From Subtercola boreus (GTDB taxonomy: Bacteria; Actinomycetota; Actinomycetes; Actinomycetales; Microbacteriaceae), in assembly GCF_006716115.1 (NCBI RefSeq), contig NZ_VFOO01000001.1:1612001-1676000 (forward strand): a stretch of DNA of 64,000 bases, in the 5' to 3' direction. A model generated the notes under the pieces. The model saw only the letters and a list, made by a program, of their open reading frames with translations, did no database searches and had not been told where the DNA came from. Positions 8,781 to 17,908 of this stretch are shown piece by piece. Position 1 is the stretch's first letter, and each line of letters opens with the position of its first letter. The position numbers and the translations under genes were made by a program.

Positions 8781-8836
8781 CGAAGGGACGCAGATCGCTC
8801 TGGCCGCAGAGCGGAAGGACGATCTGGGTCCCTTCG
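8781..8836. terminator. bidirectional hairpin between convergent genes
   Basis: A long interrupted stem made of three nested complementary pairs: CGAAGGGAC with GTCCCTTCG (8781-8789/8828-8836), CAGATCG with CGATCTG (8791-8797/8820-8826), and GCTCT with AGAGC (8797-8801/8808-8812). It sits exactly between the plus-strand LOG stop and the minus-strand lysozyme-fold gene stop. No strong T-run follows on either side, so efficiency is uncertain. Confidence 0.65.
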
Positions 8837-8839
8837 GCG

Positions 8840-9757
8840 CTAGTACCAGTTCACCGACTGGGAGTGCGACCAGGCCGAGCACGGGGTTCCGTAGGAACCC
8901 TTGATGTACGCCAGGCCCCACTTGATCTGGGTGGCGGCGTTGGTCTTCCAGTCGTCGGCGATCGTGGCCATCTTGCTGCCGGGGAGGGCCTGCGGGATGC
9001 CCGTGGCACCGCTCGACGCGTTGTAGGCCTGGTACGACCATCCGGATTCCTTCGACCACAGCGAGACGAGGCAGGAGAACTGGCTCTCCCCCCAGCCGTA
9101 CTCGGAGGAGGCGAGGCCCGCGGCGGTGGCCTTCGCCCCGGAGACCGTGTTGCCCTCGGCGAGCGCCTCGGCGGCGGCAGCGGCAGCAGCAGCGGCATCG
9201 GCTTCGGCCTTCGCTGCGGCGGCGGCGGCGGCTTCGGCCGCGACCCGGTCGGCCTCCGCGGTGGCTGCGGCGATCGTGTCGGCCTGCGAGACCGTCTGCG
9301 TCGTGAGGGTCGACACGGTCTGGGTGTCGAGCTGCGTGTAGTTGCTGAGCGTGGAGATCGAGGCGATCAGCGGGGTGGCGTCGACTTTCGCCTCGGCCTG
9401 GTCGACGACAGCATTCGCCTTCGAGAGGGCGTTCTGCGCGTCCGCGTCGATCTTCGACTGCTCGACGCGGGCGACGACGTCGGCCTGGGTGCGGGCGGTG
9501 GATGCGGCAGCCTGCGCTGCGGCCTGGCCCGCCGAGACCGTGGACTGCACGACGAAGCCGGAGCCGACGAGGATGCCGGTGGCGACGATCGCGCCGGAGA
9601 TGAGCACCTTGCGGCTCCGGAACCGCCGGCTCGGCCTGCGGAGCGAACGGCGGGTGGGGAAGCCGGGTGCGGATGTTTCGGGAGTGGACGCTTCGGGAGT
9701 GGATGTTGCGGGTGCGGATGTCTCGTGAACAGGTGGAGCGGTTGTTTCGGGCTGCAT
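8840..9757 (-). CDS. membrane-anchored lysozyme-fold protein (aggregation-promoting-factor/SLT-like)
   Basis: A 305-residue exported protein. A cytoplasmic Pro/Thr/Glu-rich N-terminus leads into a basic cluster (RRSLRRPSRRFRSRK) and one TM segment or uncleaved signal (VLISGAIVATGILVGSGFVV, about residues 50-70). A long Ala-rich coiled coil follows to about 210. The C-terminal domain has EYGWGESQFSCLVSLWSKES, then GATGIPQALPGSKMA and QIKWGLAYIKGSYGTPCSAW, the pattern of lytic-transglycosylase/APF C-terminal domains. The catalytic Glu would be the one in WSKESGW. Likely role: peptidoglycan cleavage or surface attachment. The ATG at 9757 is preferred over the upstream TTG at 9766. Confidence 0.85.
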   Translation of the reverse strand: MQPETTAPPVHETSAPATSTPEASTPETSAPGFPTRRSLRRPSRRFRSRKVLISGAIVATGILVGSGFVVQSTVSAGQAAAQAAASTARTQADVVARVEQSKIDADAQNALSKANAVVDQAEAKVDATPLIASISTLSNYTQLDTQTVSTLTTQTVSQADTIAAATAEADRVAAEAAAAAAAKAEADAAAAAAAAAEALAEGNTVSGAKATAAGLASSEYGWGESQFSCLVSLWSKESGWSYQAYNASSGATGIPQALPGSKMATIADDWKTNAATQIKWGLAYIKGSYGTPCSAWSHSQSVNWY

Positions 9758-9769
9758 GTCTTCCAATGG

Positions 9770-10020
9770 TCAGCCGACCGGTGTCGCCGCCGGAAAGGGG
9801 CACACGCGCATCCGTTGGATGTCGGCCACACGGGCGCGACAGGCTCCGCACCGGCCGGGGTAAGCGGCCTCACGCGGAAGGGATGACAGTCGGATTCGTA
9901 GGCGAGACGGGGGAATCGTCTCGCCGAACGCCCGCAACCTGAGGCTGTCAGCCGGGCGAAGCAGCCAAAATACGTCGACTTCCTGAACAAATGCCCACAA
10001 AAGGCAGCCAGCGACCGACC
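9770..10020 (-). promoter_or_regulatory. structured leader candidate upstream of the lysozyme-fold gene
   Basis: About 250 bases of non-coding DNA precede the lysozyme-fold gene. They contain a perfect 9-bp stem, GGCGAGACG/CGTCTCGCC (9901-9925, 7-base loop), flanked by other complementary GC-rich blocks. Read on the minus strand, the part after the hairpin (CGAATCCGACTGTCAT) loosely resembles the 3' side of ydaO-type c-di-AMP riboswitches. Those often precede cell-wall hydrolase genes in actinobacteria. The resemblance is partial and by eye only. Confidence 0.3.
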
Positions 10021-10028
10021 GGTCGGCC

Positions 10029-11057
10029 CTACGTCGTCTTCTTGGCGCGGCTCGGCTGCACGCGCGGCGGCTCCCCGGGCATCTTCGGATAGTCGGGCGG
10101 GAACGGCAGTTCGCCGAGCCCGGCGGCCACATCGCGCTCCCACCACGCGAGCAGGGTGTCGAGGGTTCCCGGATGCTCGTGCATCCGCTCCCAGGGGTCG
10201 CCGGTTGTCTGCAGCCGAGCCGGAACCGTGCCGATCGTGAAGGCTTTCGGGTCGGCGGTCTCGAGCTCGCTCCACTCCAGCGGGGTCGAGACGGGAGCGT
10301 GCGCGAGGGCGCGGGGGCTGTACGCACCGGCCATCGTGCGGTCACGGTTGGCCTGGTTGAAGTCGACGAAGATGCGGGTTCCGCGCTCCTCTTTCCACCA
10401 GGCGGTCGTGACCTTCTCGGGCATCCGGCGTTCGAGTTCGCGGGCGGCCGCGATCACGGCGTGCCGCACCTCCAGGAACTCGTGCGTGGGTTCGATCGGC
10501 GCGAACACGTGCAGTCCGCGGTTGCCGGATGTCTTGACGAACGCCTCGAGACCGGCCTCCTCGAGCACCCTCCGCAGTTCGATCGCGGCGGGCACGGCGT
10601 CGTCGAAGTCGGTTCCGGGTTGGGGGTCGAGGTCGATGCGCAACTGGTCGGGAAAGTCGCTCGTCTCCGCCCTCGACGCCCACGGGTGAAAGACGACGGT
10701 GTTCATCTGCACGGCCCAGACGGCCGCCGCCGGTTCGTCGATGACGAGTTGTGGATGCGAGCGGGCACTCGGGTAGACGACCATCACCGAGCGCGCGAAG
10801 GCCGGCGCTCCCTTGGGCGGGTTCTTCGAGAAGAACTGTTCCCCGTCGATGCCCTCGGGGAACCGTTGCAGAGAGACCGGACGGTCTCCGTTCGCCCGCA
10901 CGAATGCGACGCCGACCGCGATCAGGTAGTGGGCGAGGTCGAGCTTCGTGATACCGGGCTCCGGCCAGAGCACACGGCTGGGGCTCGACAGGCGCACCTG
11001 CCTCGTCTCGCCGTCGCCGGCACCGGGAACATCGAGCATCACCGCTTCGCTTGCCAT
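10029..11057 (-). CDS. LigD-like primase-polymerase (Prim-PolC type)
   Basis: A 342-residue archaeo-eukaryotic-primase-family polymerase domain, encoded alone rather than fused to a ligase. Visible blocks are VLWPEPGITKLDLAHYL, PVSLQRFPEG, FFSKNPPKG, the metal-binding LRIDLDPQPGTDFDD (catalytic Asp pair), KTSGNRGLHVFAPI with the conserved His, and VDFNQANRDRTMAGAYSPR. This family adds (ribo)nucleotides at gaps and ends. In mycobacteria the stand-alone form acts with LigC, which is encoded nearby at 6925-8001. No nuclease or Ku partner is seen, so a short-gap or excision-repair role is more likely than classical end joining. Confidence 0.93.
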   Translation of the reverse strand: MASEAVMLDVPGAGDGETRQVRLSSPSRVLWPEPGITKLDLAHYLIAVGVAFVRANGDRPVSLQRFPEGIDGEQFFSKNPPKGAPAFARSVMVVYPSARSHPQLVIDEPAAAVWAVQMNTVVFHPWASRAETSDFPDQLRIDLDPQPGTDFDDAVPAAIELRRVLEEAGLEAFVKTSGNRGLHVFAPIEPTHEFLEVRHAVIAAARELERRMPEKVTTAWWKEERGTRIFVDFNQANRDRTMAGAYSPRALAHAPVSTPLEWSELETADPKAFTIGTVPARLQTTGDPWERMHEHPGTLDTLLAWWERDVAAGLGELPFPPDYPKMPGEPPRVQPSRAKKTT

Positions 11058-11430
11058 GGTTCAAAGGTAGTGCTGGTGGGCCTTCGAGGCACCGATTGTT
11101 GATCGATGTTCATTCTGTGCTATGGTTCTGGTTGCTCGCTTGACCGCACTGCGGAAGCTCGAGCACGGGGCAGGGAACACCGTCACCTCACCACCACGTC
11201 GACAGGCATTTGCTAAGGCAGCATGCGTCGCCGGGTGTGAGCTCGAGATCCCCTGCCAGTACGACCCCGCCGAGGTTCACCTCGAAACTTTTGTAATTCA
11301 CTGCACGGTGAAGAGCGTCGCTGATTCTTTGACAACTCGCGGCCTTCTTCGAAATGCGTCGATTGAGACTTTCGATGAACCAAGCGATTTCCTGCCCGGG
11401 CTGACGCGGCAGGGAATCGCAGCGTGGGGG
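11058..11430. other. intergenic, AT-richer, no convincing gene
   Basis: These 373 bases are visibly less GC-rich than their surroundings (e.g. 11285-11400). Open frames of about 70 to 100 codons exist on both strands, but none has a recognisable domain or a good ribosome site. It lies 3' of the 2119-aa helicase and at the 5' end of the polymerase gene, so it should hold the polymerase promoter and the end of the helicase transcript. It could also be eroded foreign DNA. Confidence 0.5.
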
Positions 11431-14400
11431 TCATTCTGCGGCGTAGAGGCGCTCTGCTCGCTCGGTGAGCAGACCCCGGGCGACCGCCACGGCGAGCGCG
11501 CGCTCCAGTCGCTGCCGGATCCCGGCCGTCAGACGGGTGAACCCGAAAGCCTCGGCGGTCTCACGCGCGAGGTCATCGCGGGCTACACCGAAACCGAGGC
11601 GGGCGACCGCCTGCATCGCGTTGCCGATCTCGACGAGCGAGATGTCGTCGACAACGCGTCCCGCGCCAGCGGTCGACCTCTGCCAGCGCGAATGGATGCC
11701 CGGACCCTCCGTTCCGAGGTAACGGAAGCCCTCTTCCCCCTCGACGATGCCGGGGAGGTCGAGCGCGAGTAGATCCTCTGTGCGGCGGGCGACCATCCGC
11801 TGGAGGCCGAACACGAGGCTGAGCTGGCGGACGAGACGCTCCGGCGACACCGGGCCTTCGGTCTGGATCAGCAGCGCAGCCGTCGCAGCGAGCTGCGCCA
11901 CGACCGCCGGATCGGCGAGCCGGTCGAGGTCGGCGGGTTCGCCGATCAGGCGCGGCGTCCAGGCGCGCCAGACAGGGATGTCTGACCACGGTCCTCGGGC
12001 GTCTGCCACGGCCGACGAACCCGTTCCGACCTCCACGCTGGGGGATCTCGCATCCCTTCCAGCGGCCGCCGAGGCGCGGGGGGCCGCAGTATCCGCCGCC
12101 GACTCCGCGGGGTGCGGCGCCGCAGTGTCCATCCCGGCCGCCGCGCCGCGGAGCGCCTCAGCATCGACCGAGGTCTCCGCAGCACGCGGACGCGCGGCAT
12201 CCTGCGCCGCGCGCACGAGGCGTTCCGTCTCGGCCTCGCGGTCCCGCAACCAGGTCGGCAGCCAGACGCGCTCGATCGCCGGCCAGCCCATGCGCTTCGT
12301 CAGCAGCTCGGTCGGCAGGGCATCCCGGTCGCCGGCCGTCAGGCGTGCACGCCAGGCCGGACCGTCGAGCAGGATGCCGAGCACCCGTCGCCCGGGATCC
12401 GCCGGGTCGAGCACGGCGATGTCGACCGTGAACTCCGAGAGCCCGACAGCAGGCACAACGTCGAGACCGCGGGCGCGGAGAGCGGCGAGGATCTCGTCGC
12501 GGTGCCGGTCGGCCGGCCGAGCGACCTGGCTCGTCACGGCGCCCGACGTCTTCGTGCCGTTCCGGGCGAGTTCGAGGTAGCTCTTCAGATGACGGAGCCC
12601 GATCGACGACGAACCGTCGACGTTCAGCTCGCCGGGCTCGAACGAGCAGAAGACGATCACCTGCCGCCGGGCGCGCGTGACCGCGACGTTCAGGCGACGC
12701 TGCCCGCCCGCCTGGTTCAGCGGCCCGAAGTTCAGCGGCATCACCCCACGGTCGTTCTTCGCGAACGCGATGGAGAACAGGATGACGTCGCGCTCACTCC
12801 CCTGCACGCTTTCGAGGTTCCGCACGAAGACCGGTTCGTCGCCGCCGGAATCGAGAGCGGCCCGCACCTCATCGTCGTCGACCGCGTCGAGCAGTTCCGT
12901 GATGAGCTTCTGCTGCTCCTTGTTGAACGTCACGACACCGATGCTGGCCTTCGCCAGTTCCGGGTCGCGCAGCCGGCGGACGATCTCGTCGACGATGGCC
13001 CGCGCCTCGACGGGGTTCGTGCGGAGACCCGCGGGTGCGACGCCCGTTGCGTCGGTTGCGTCGGTTGCGTCCGCTCCGGATGCCCGGCCTCTCCCCCGGC
13101 GCAGGAATTCACCCTCGACCTTCACGAACGACAGCCCCTTGTCGGCCAGCGTCTCGGTCGCCGAGGGAAACGAACTCAACCGCCCGTCGTAGTACTGCTG
13201 GTTCGAGAAGGCGATCAGCGACTCATCCTCGCTCCGGTAGTGCCAGGAGAGCAGCACCCCCGGCACCCGGGCCTGCACGGTCTCCGACAGGATGCTCTCC
13301 TCATCGATCACGACCGCGTCGGCGTCTCCCTCGCCGTTCTCCGCATCGCTCCCGTCACCCTGGCTGCTCGACGTCTCTGCCACCGACGTCGGCGGCATCT
13401 GCTTGGAGTCGCCGACGATCACGGCCGCTCCGGCACGACCCAGAGCGCCGATCGCGTGTGGCACCCGGATCTGCGACGCTTCGTCGAACACAACCAGGTC
13501 GAAGTCGGAGAGCTCGGGGTCGAGGAACCGCACCACCGAGTCGGGGCTCGCGAGTACGCACGGCGTGAGCCGGGAGACGATGTCCCAGTGCTCCTTCAGG
13601 AGTCGCCGGATCGGCTTGCCTCCGCGCGTTCGGCCGAGCTCACGGCGGAGTTCGCCGATCGCTCCGACCTCGGCGCCGCTGTCGAAGCCGCGCCGGGCGA
13701 TGAGTTCCGATCCGAGCACGGCGGGCAGGGCATCCCGAACCCGGTGGGTTGCGCGGTCGAAGGCCGTGACCTGCTGGTCGTAGGCCGCGCCATCGAAGAT
13801 GTCGAGATCCTGGTCGTCGAGCTGGCGCCGCAGCACGGCCGACAGCACCCCGCGTTCGAACGCCTGCTCGGCGTCGCCGAACGCGACCGCACCCGAGAGC
13901 ACGAGGTTCTGCGCCTCGAGCAGCCCGTGATCGCGGAGCGGCGCGAAGGCGCCGTAGAGGTTCGCCCAGCGGCGCAGCTGCGTGAATCCGCGTTCGACCG
14001 CGTCGTGCTGCAGCGCCTCGACTCCTGTCGCCCAGCGCGCGGCGAACCCCGCGCCCCCGTCGCCCGACCACAGTGCCGCGCTCTCCGGCGTCACGCCGAT
14101 CGCGCCGCCGAGTTCGCGTGCCGCGACGCCGAGCGCCGCCAGGTGCGCGACCGCTCCGGGATCGGCGGCAGCAAGCGCGCGGAGCCGCCGGCGTTCCGGC
14201 GCGGGCGTCTCCGCCAGCACGGAGACCCAGTAGTCCGTCCACTGCAGCTGCGCGGTGACGGATGCCCGTGCCCCGGCCTCGAGCGGATTCCAGCCACCAC
14301 CGACGCCCGAGGTCGACGCAGTGCCCGTGGTCGACGCGGTGCCCGAGGTCGACGCGGTGCCCGAATTCGTCGCGCCCGAGACGACCCCAGCACCGGCGCC

Positions 14401-17400
14401 CGCCCCCACATCGACCCCGACGACCGCACCCGCCGCGGCCCTCACCCGCGCGACATCCGCCTGCACCCGACCGAGCAGGTCGATCGTCCCGAGCAACTGC
14501 TCTCCCGTCACGGCCGAGCCGTCGGTGAGGAACGCCGTCACCGCGGCCACCTGGGCCGTGACCCTCTTCTTCCGCCCGAGGAAGAAGCTCGACAGAGCGG
14601 CTTCGGCGTCGGCGCGGAGGCGCGCGACATCCGCCCCCAGAGCGCGCGGACCGATCGTCGGCGGGTAGTCCGTGGCCAGGCCCGCGAGCGCTCCTGCCAG
14701 TGCGAGCCTGTCACGCACCTGCTCGGTGGTGGATGCCGCGTCGACCACCGTGAGCGCAGGCATCCCGGGCTGGGCGAGTGATGCTGCAGAGACCAGTTCG
14801 CCGAAACTCGCCGCCTCGGCAAGATACTGTGCGCCGGCCGCAGAGCTGCGGAGCGCAGCATCCGATCGGGCCAGCGCATCGACCGTCGACGCCAACTGCT
14901 CCGTCATCCCGCCCGTCAGAGCGGAGGCCGCCACCGTCGCCAGCGACCACGGTGAGCTGCCCGCAGCGCCGGCGACCCGTCCGAACTCGCTCGCCTCGCG
15001 GAGTGCCGCGAGCACGGTCGCGCTCACTGAGGCATCGGCCGACGACAGGAAGGCTGCGGGAACCGGCAGCACCGCGCCCGGCGGAAGGGCGAGCATCCGG
15101 TCGCGGGCAGAGTAGGCCGACTCGCCGAAGGCCCCTCGCACGTGCAGGTGTTCGGGGTAGCCCTGCAGGGTGGGCAGCGTGCGGGCGAGGTCTGCGCGCG
15201 CCGTCTCGTAGGCAGGGTGGTCGGCGGTGACGATCGAGTCCATCACGAGGCTCAGCTGCTGGCGCACGGCAGCCGGCCGCAGCCCCCTGTCGTGCAGGTT
15301 GAGGCAGAACGGGCCGAGACCGACCGCGTCGAGTCGCTCCTTCACCACATTCAGCGCCGGCGGCTTCTCGGCGATGAACAGCACCCGTTTGCCCTGCTGC
15401 AGCGCCCGGGCGAGCAGGTTCGTGATGGTCTGCGACTTGCCGGTTCCGGGCGGGCCCTGCAGCACGAAGGTCTGGCCGGCCATGGCCTTCTGCACGGCGA
15501 CCACCTGCGATCCGTCGGAGGCGACCGGCAGCTCGGCGGCCAGGTCGTCGAGGGCAGCGGTGTCGAGGCCAGCGGTGTCGACGGCGGCGGTGTCGACGGC
15601 TCCGGATGTCGCAGCCCCACCCGGGGCGGCGGGCGCACGCTCCGCCGCGACATCCACCCCCACCAGCGCGGGATCGTCGAACTGCAGCTGCGGCGTGAAG
15701 ACCAGGTGCCTGACCAGCGGTTTCTCGACGAAGGCCGGCCAGTTGTCGCTCAGGTCGCGCCACAGCCGGTACGTGCTGAAATCGAAGAAGCCGAGCGTGC
15801 ACGACTCGTCGACCCGGAAGCCCTCGAGCCCCGCCGCCGTGATCTCCGCCCGCACGTAGGCGAGCAGGCCGTCGATGTCGACCCCGGACTCGTCGACACC
15901 CGGATCGATCAGCTTCGGCAGCACGAAACCCGCGTCCTGGCGGAGTTTCTCGGCGAGCGAGTAGTTCGGGGTCACTGCGTTCGTGTCGTCGATCACCAGC
16001 GAGAAGATGCCGTTGCGGTTCGCCGCCTTCACCGTCACCGGTACCAGGATCAGCGGCGAGCGCACCTCCGCCTTGCCGGTGGGCGTCCAGACGAGAGAAC
16101 CCATGCCGAGGTACAGGCTGTTCGTTCCTGTTTCGTCGCGGACGGCCCGCGCGGCACTGTTGATGCGCCGGAGGCGGGCGAGGAACGCGTCGGGCAGGGC
16201 ATCCACCAGCACCCGGCGCTCCGCCGTCAACTGGGCTTCGAGCGAGGCGTTCAGTTCGGCATCCGGTTCCCGCCGCGCGTTCAGCGGACGGTCGGTCGTG
16301 TTGGCGGCGAGCCGCAGTTCGTTGCCGGCCTGCAGCAGGTCTTCGATCGTGCCGAGCGTTCCCGCCGGCACCATCAGGTTCACCGACGACGACGAGGCGC
16401 TGGAGTTGCGGTGGTTGATCAGCGGATTGCGGAGGCTCAGGTCGAGGAGCGAGTTCTTCCACTGCCGCACGCGGGGCGGCGGCTCCTCGGCGCGGGCGGC
16501 CCGGCCTGCTCGCGCACCCTGGGCGGCCAGGGCGGCCTGGAGCAGGCCGATCGAAAGCTCCTGAGGTCTGTACTCGACGATCTCCACCGAGCCGTCGGGG
16601 TGCACGACACGGGCGGGCAGTGGAAGCACGCCGTCGACGATGCGGGCGCGGGCGATGTCGACGAACCGCGAGGCTGCGGATGCCGCGGCGATGCCGGCAC
16701 GGGCATCCGGAACCCCGGCGGCACCGGGCGCGGCAGCACCGGGCGCGGCAGCACCGGGCGCGGTGGCACTTGGCCCAGCGGCACCGGGTTCCCTTCCGCC
16801 AGACGGCGACCCCGCTGCATCCGGAGCACCCAGCACACCCGATCGCACCACCCGCTCGCGGCCCTCCACCTGCGCGGCCGCGAACGACCCGTTGCCTGGG
16901 GAACTCGTCACCATCGTCGTCTCGAACAGCACGAGGGCACCGCTGTCGACGGAGTTCATCGCGCTCTCGACGGGGAACACGGCCCCCGCCAGCACCTGCC
17001 GTTCCTCGCTCGCCCAGTAGCCCACGAGCGCGTGACCCGGCAGCAGCACGACGACCGGCCGCAGCCCCACGTTCTCGAGCAGGCTCGCGAAGAGCATGGT
17101 CGTGTCTAGGCAGGTTCCCGCACGCTCCCCGAGCACGGCTCCCGGGGTGCGCACCCGCTGGCCTGCCGCATCGGGGTTGTGCTGCAGGTCCCACGCGGCA
17201 GGCGGATCGACGTAGGTGATGCCGAGACCCCGCACCGCCTCGTAGATCGCCTCGACCATCGGCGTGACGTGCGCCGCGTCCTGGTAGCCCGACAGAACGC
17301 CGGCGTGCCCGCTCCCCGTGAGCCTCGCCACGGCGTCGTCGAGCACCGGCCGCAGGGCAGGATGATTCGGCAGCGCAAACGCCGCAAGCGTGAGCGCCGC

Positions 17401-17790
17401 CTCGTCGATCGGGGTGGTCAGCACCCACGAGTCCGCGGCCAGAACCCTGACCTCGTGGCGTTCGTCGGCCAGCACCGTCTCGCCCTGCAGCACCCGCACC
17501 TCGAACGCGCCCACCTGCTGGTCGTCGAGCGCGTAGAGCGCCGCAGCGTCGAGAGTGAGCTTCACCGGAGACCAGGTCATCCCCCGCTCGCCCAGCTCGT
17601 GCACGCTCTGCACCCACGGGCGGGAGAGCGGCCCGTTCACGCCGGCCAGCACGACCTCGACCGTCACGCCCGCTCTGCTCTGCCCGGGCACCGCCCGCAC
17701 ACTCAGGCTCTGGATGATCGGCTGCCCATTGTGCGCGCCCGCGAACGAGACCACGGGCGAGAACTCGAAGTCGATCAGAACCTGGGCCAT
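11431..17790 (-). CDS. giant DUF4011 / SF1 helicase / Vsr-like / DUF3320 protein, probable antiphage (Hhe-like)
   Basis: A 2119-residue cytoplasmic protein. The N-terminus has a transglutaminase-like segment with GERAGTCLDTT (C227) and LLPGHALVGYW (H253). A DUF4011-type helicase-associated region follows, around WKNSLLDLSLRNPLINH. The SF1 helicase core has Walker A VLQGPPGTGKSQT (about residue 780), DLVVFDEASQI (about 1433), VIVGDSKQMPPT, LSWHYRSEDESLI (about 1520) and LNVAVTRARRQV. A restriction-endonuclease/Vsr-like segment (about 1760-1850) and a DUF3320-like C-terminus complete it. This is the composition of single-gene defence proteins called Hhe and of COG1112 helicase-nucleases. It contains low-complexity inserts (PGAAAPGAA; TSGTAST). 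Activity on phage is inferred, not shown. Confidence 0.88.
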   Translation of the reverse strand: MAQVLIDFEFSPVVSFAGAHNGQPIIQSLSVRAVPGQSRAGVTVEVVLAGVNGPLSRPWVQSVHELGERGMTWSPVKLTLDAAALYALDDQQVGAFEVRVLQGETVLADERHEVRVLAADSWVLTTPIDEAALTLAAFALPNHPALRPVLDDAVARLTGSGHAGVLSGYQDAAHVTPMVEAIYEAVRGLGITYVDPPAAWDLQHNPDAAGQRVRTPGAVLGERAGTCLDTTMLFASLLENVGLRPVVVLLPGHALVGYWASEERQVLAGAVFPVESAMNSVDSGALVLFETTMVTSSPGNGSFAAAQVEGRERVVRSGVLGAPDAAGSPSGGREPGAAGPSATAPGAAAPGAAAPGAAGVPDARAGIAAASAASRFVDIARARIVDGVLPLPARVVHPDGSVEIVEYRPQELSIGLLQAALAAQGARAGRAARAEEPPPRVRQWKNSLLDLSLRNPLINHRNSSASSSSVNLMVPAGTLGTIEDLLQAGNELRLAANTTDRPLNARREPDAELNASLEAQLTAERRVLVDALPDAFLARLRRINSAARAVRDETGTNSLYLGMGSLVWTPTGKAEVRSPLILVPVTVKAANRNGIFSLVIDDTNAVTPNYSLAEKLRQDAGFVLPKLIDPGVDESGVDIDGLLAYVRAEITAAGLEGFRVDESCTLGFFDFSTYRLWRDLSDNWPAFVEKPLVRHLVFTPQLQFDDPALVGVDVAAERAPAAPGGAATSGAVDTAAVDTAGLDTAALDDLAAELPVASDGSQVVAVQKAMAGQTFVLQGPPGTGKSQTITNLLARALQQGKRVLFIAEKPPALNVVKERLDAVGLGPFCLNLHDRGLRPAAVRQQLSLVMDSIVTADHPAYETARADLARTLPTLQGYPEHLHVRGAFGESAYSARDRMLALPPGAVLPVPAAFLSSADASVSATVLAALREASEFGRVAGAAGSSPWSLATVAASALTGGMTEQLASTVDALARSDAALRSSAAGAQYLAEAASFGELVSAASLAQPGMPALTVVDAASTTEQVRDRLALAGALAGLATDYPPTIGPRALGADVARLRADAEAALSSFFLGRKKRVTAQVAAVTAFLTDGSAVTGEQLLGTIDLLGRVQADVARVRAAAGAVVGVDVGAGAGAGVVSGATNSGTASTSGTASTTGTASTSGVGGGWNPLEAGARASVTAQLQWTDYWVSVLAETPAPERRRLRALAAADPGAVAHLAALGVAARELGGAIGVTPESAALWSGDGGAGFAARWATGVEALQHDAVERGFTQLRRWANLYGAFAPLRDHGLLEAQNLVLSGAVAFGDAEQAFERGVLSAVLRRQLDDQDLDIFDGAAYDQQVTAFDRATHRVRDALPAVLGSELIARRGFDSGAEVGAIGELRRELGRTRGGKPIRRLLKEHWDIVSRLTPCVLASPDSVVRFLDPELSDFDLVVFDEASQIRVPHAIGALGRAGAAVIVGDSKQMPPTSVAETSSSQGDGSDAENGEGDADAVVIDEESILSETVQARVPGVLLSWHYRSEDESLIAFSNQQYYDGRLSSFPSATETLADKGLSFVKVEGEFLRRGRGRASGADATDATDATGVAPAGLRTNPVEARAIVDEIVRRLRDPELAKASIGVVTFNKEQQKLITELLDAVDDDEVRAALDSGGDEPVFVRNLESVQGSERDVILFSIAFAKNDRGVMPLNFGPLNQAGGQRRLNVAVTRARRQVIVFCSFEPGELNVDGSSSIGLRHLKSYLELARNGTKTSGAVTSQVARPADRHRDEILAALRARGLDVVPAVGLSEFTVDIAVLDPADPGRRVLGILLDGPAWRARLTAGDRDALPTELLTKRMGWPAIERVWLPTWLRDREAETERLVRAAQDAARPRAAETSVDAEALRGAAAGMDTAAPHPAESAADTAAPRASAAAGRDARSPSVEVGTGSSAVADARGPWSDIPVWRAWTPRLIGEPADLDRLADPAVVAQLAATAALLIQTEGPVSPERLVRQLSLVFGLQRMVARRTEDLLALDLPGIVEGEEGFRYLGTEGPGIHSRWQRSTAGAGRVVDDISLVEIGNAMQAVARLGFGVARDDLARETAEAFGFTRLTAGIRQRLERALAVAVARGLLTERAERLYAAE

Positions 17791-17908
17791 GGCGTCCTTT
17801 TCCGTGCCCGCGGGGCAAGCGTTGTCGGTCGAATGGGGATGCCCTCGAAGCTACCGCATGCGCCCGACGCGCCCGCTCCGCACCCTGCTCGATACCGCGC
17901 GCCGCCGT

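Noticed and set aside
12112-14781. 889-aa open frame on the plus strand
   Set aside because: Antisense shadow of the helicase; no recognisable motif and Arg-heavy composition.
14711-17818. 1035-aa open frame on the minus strand
   Set aside because: It is an alternative frame of the 2119-aa helicase, Arg/Ala/Gly-rich and without motifs.
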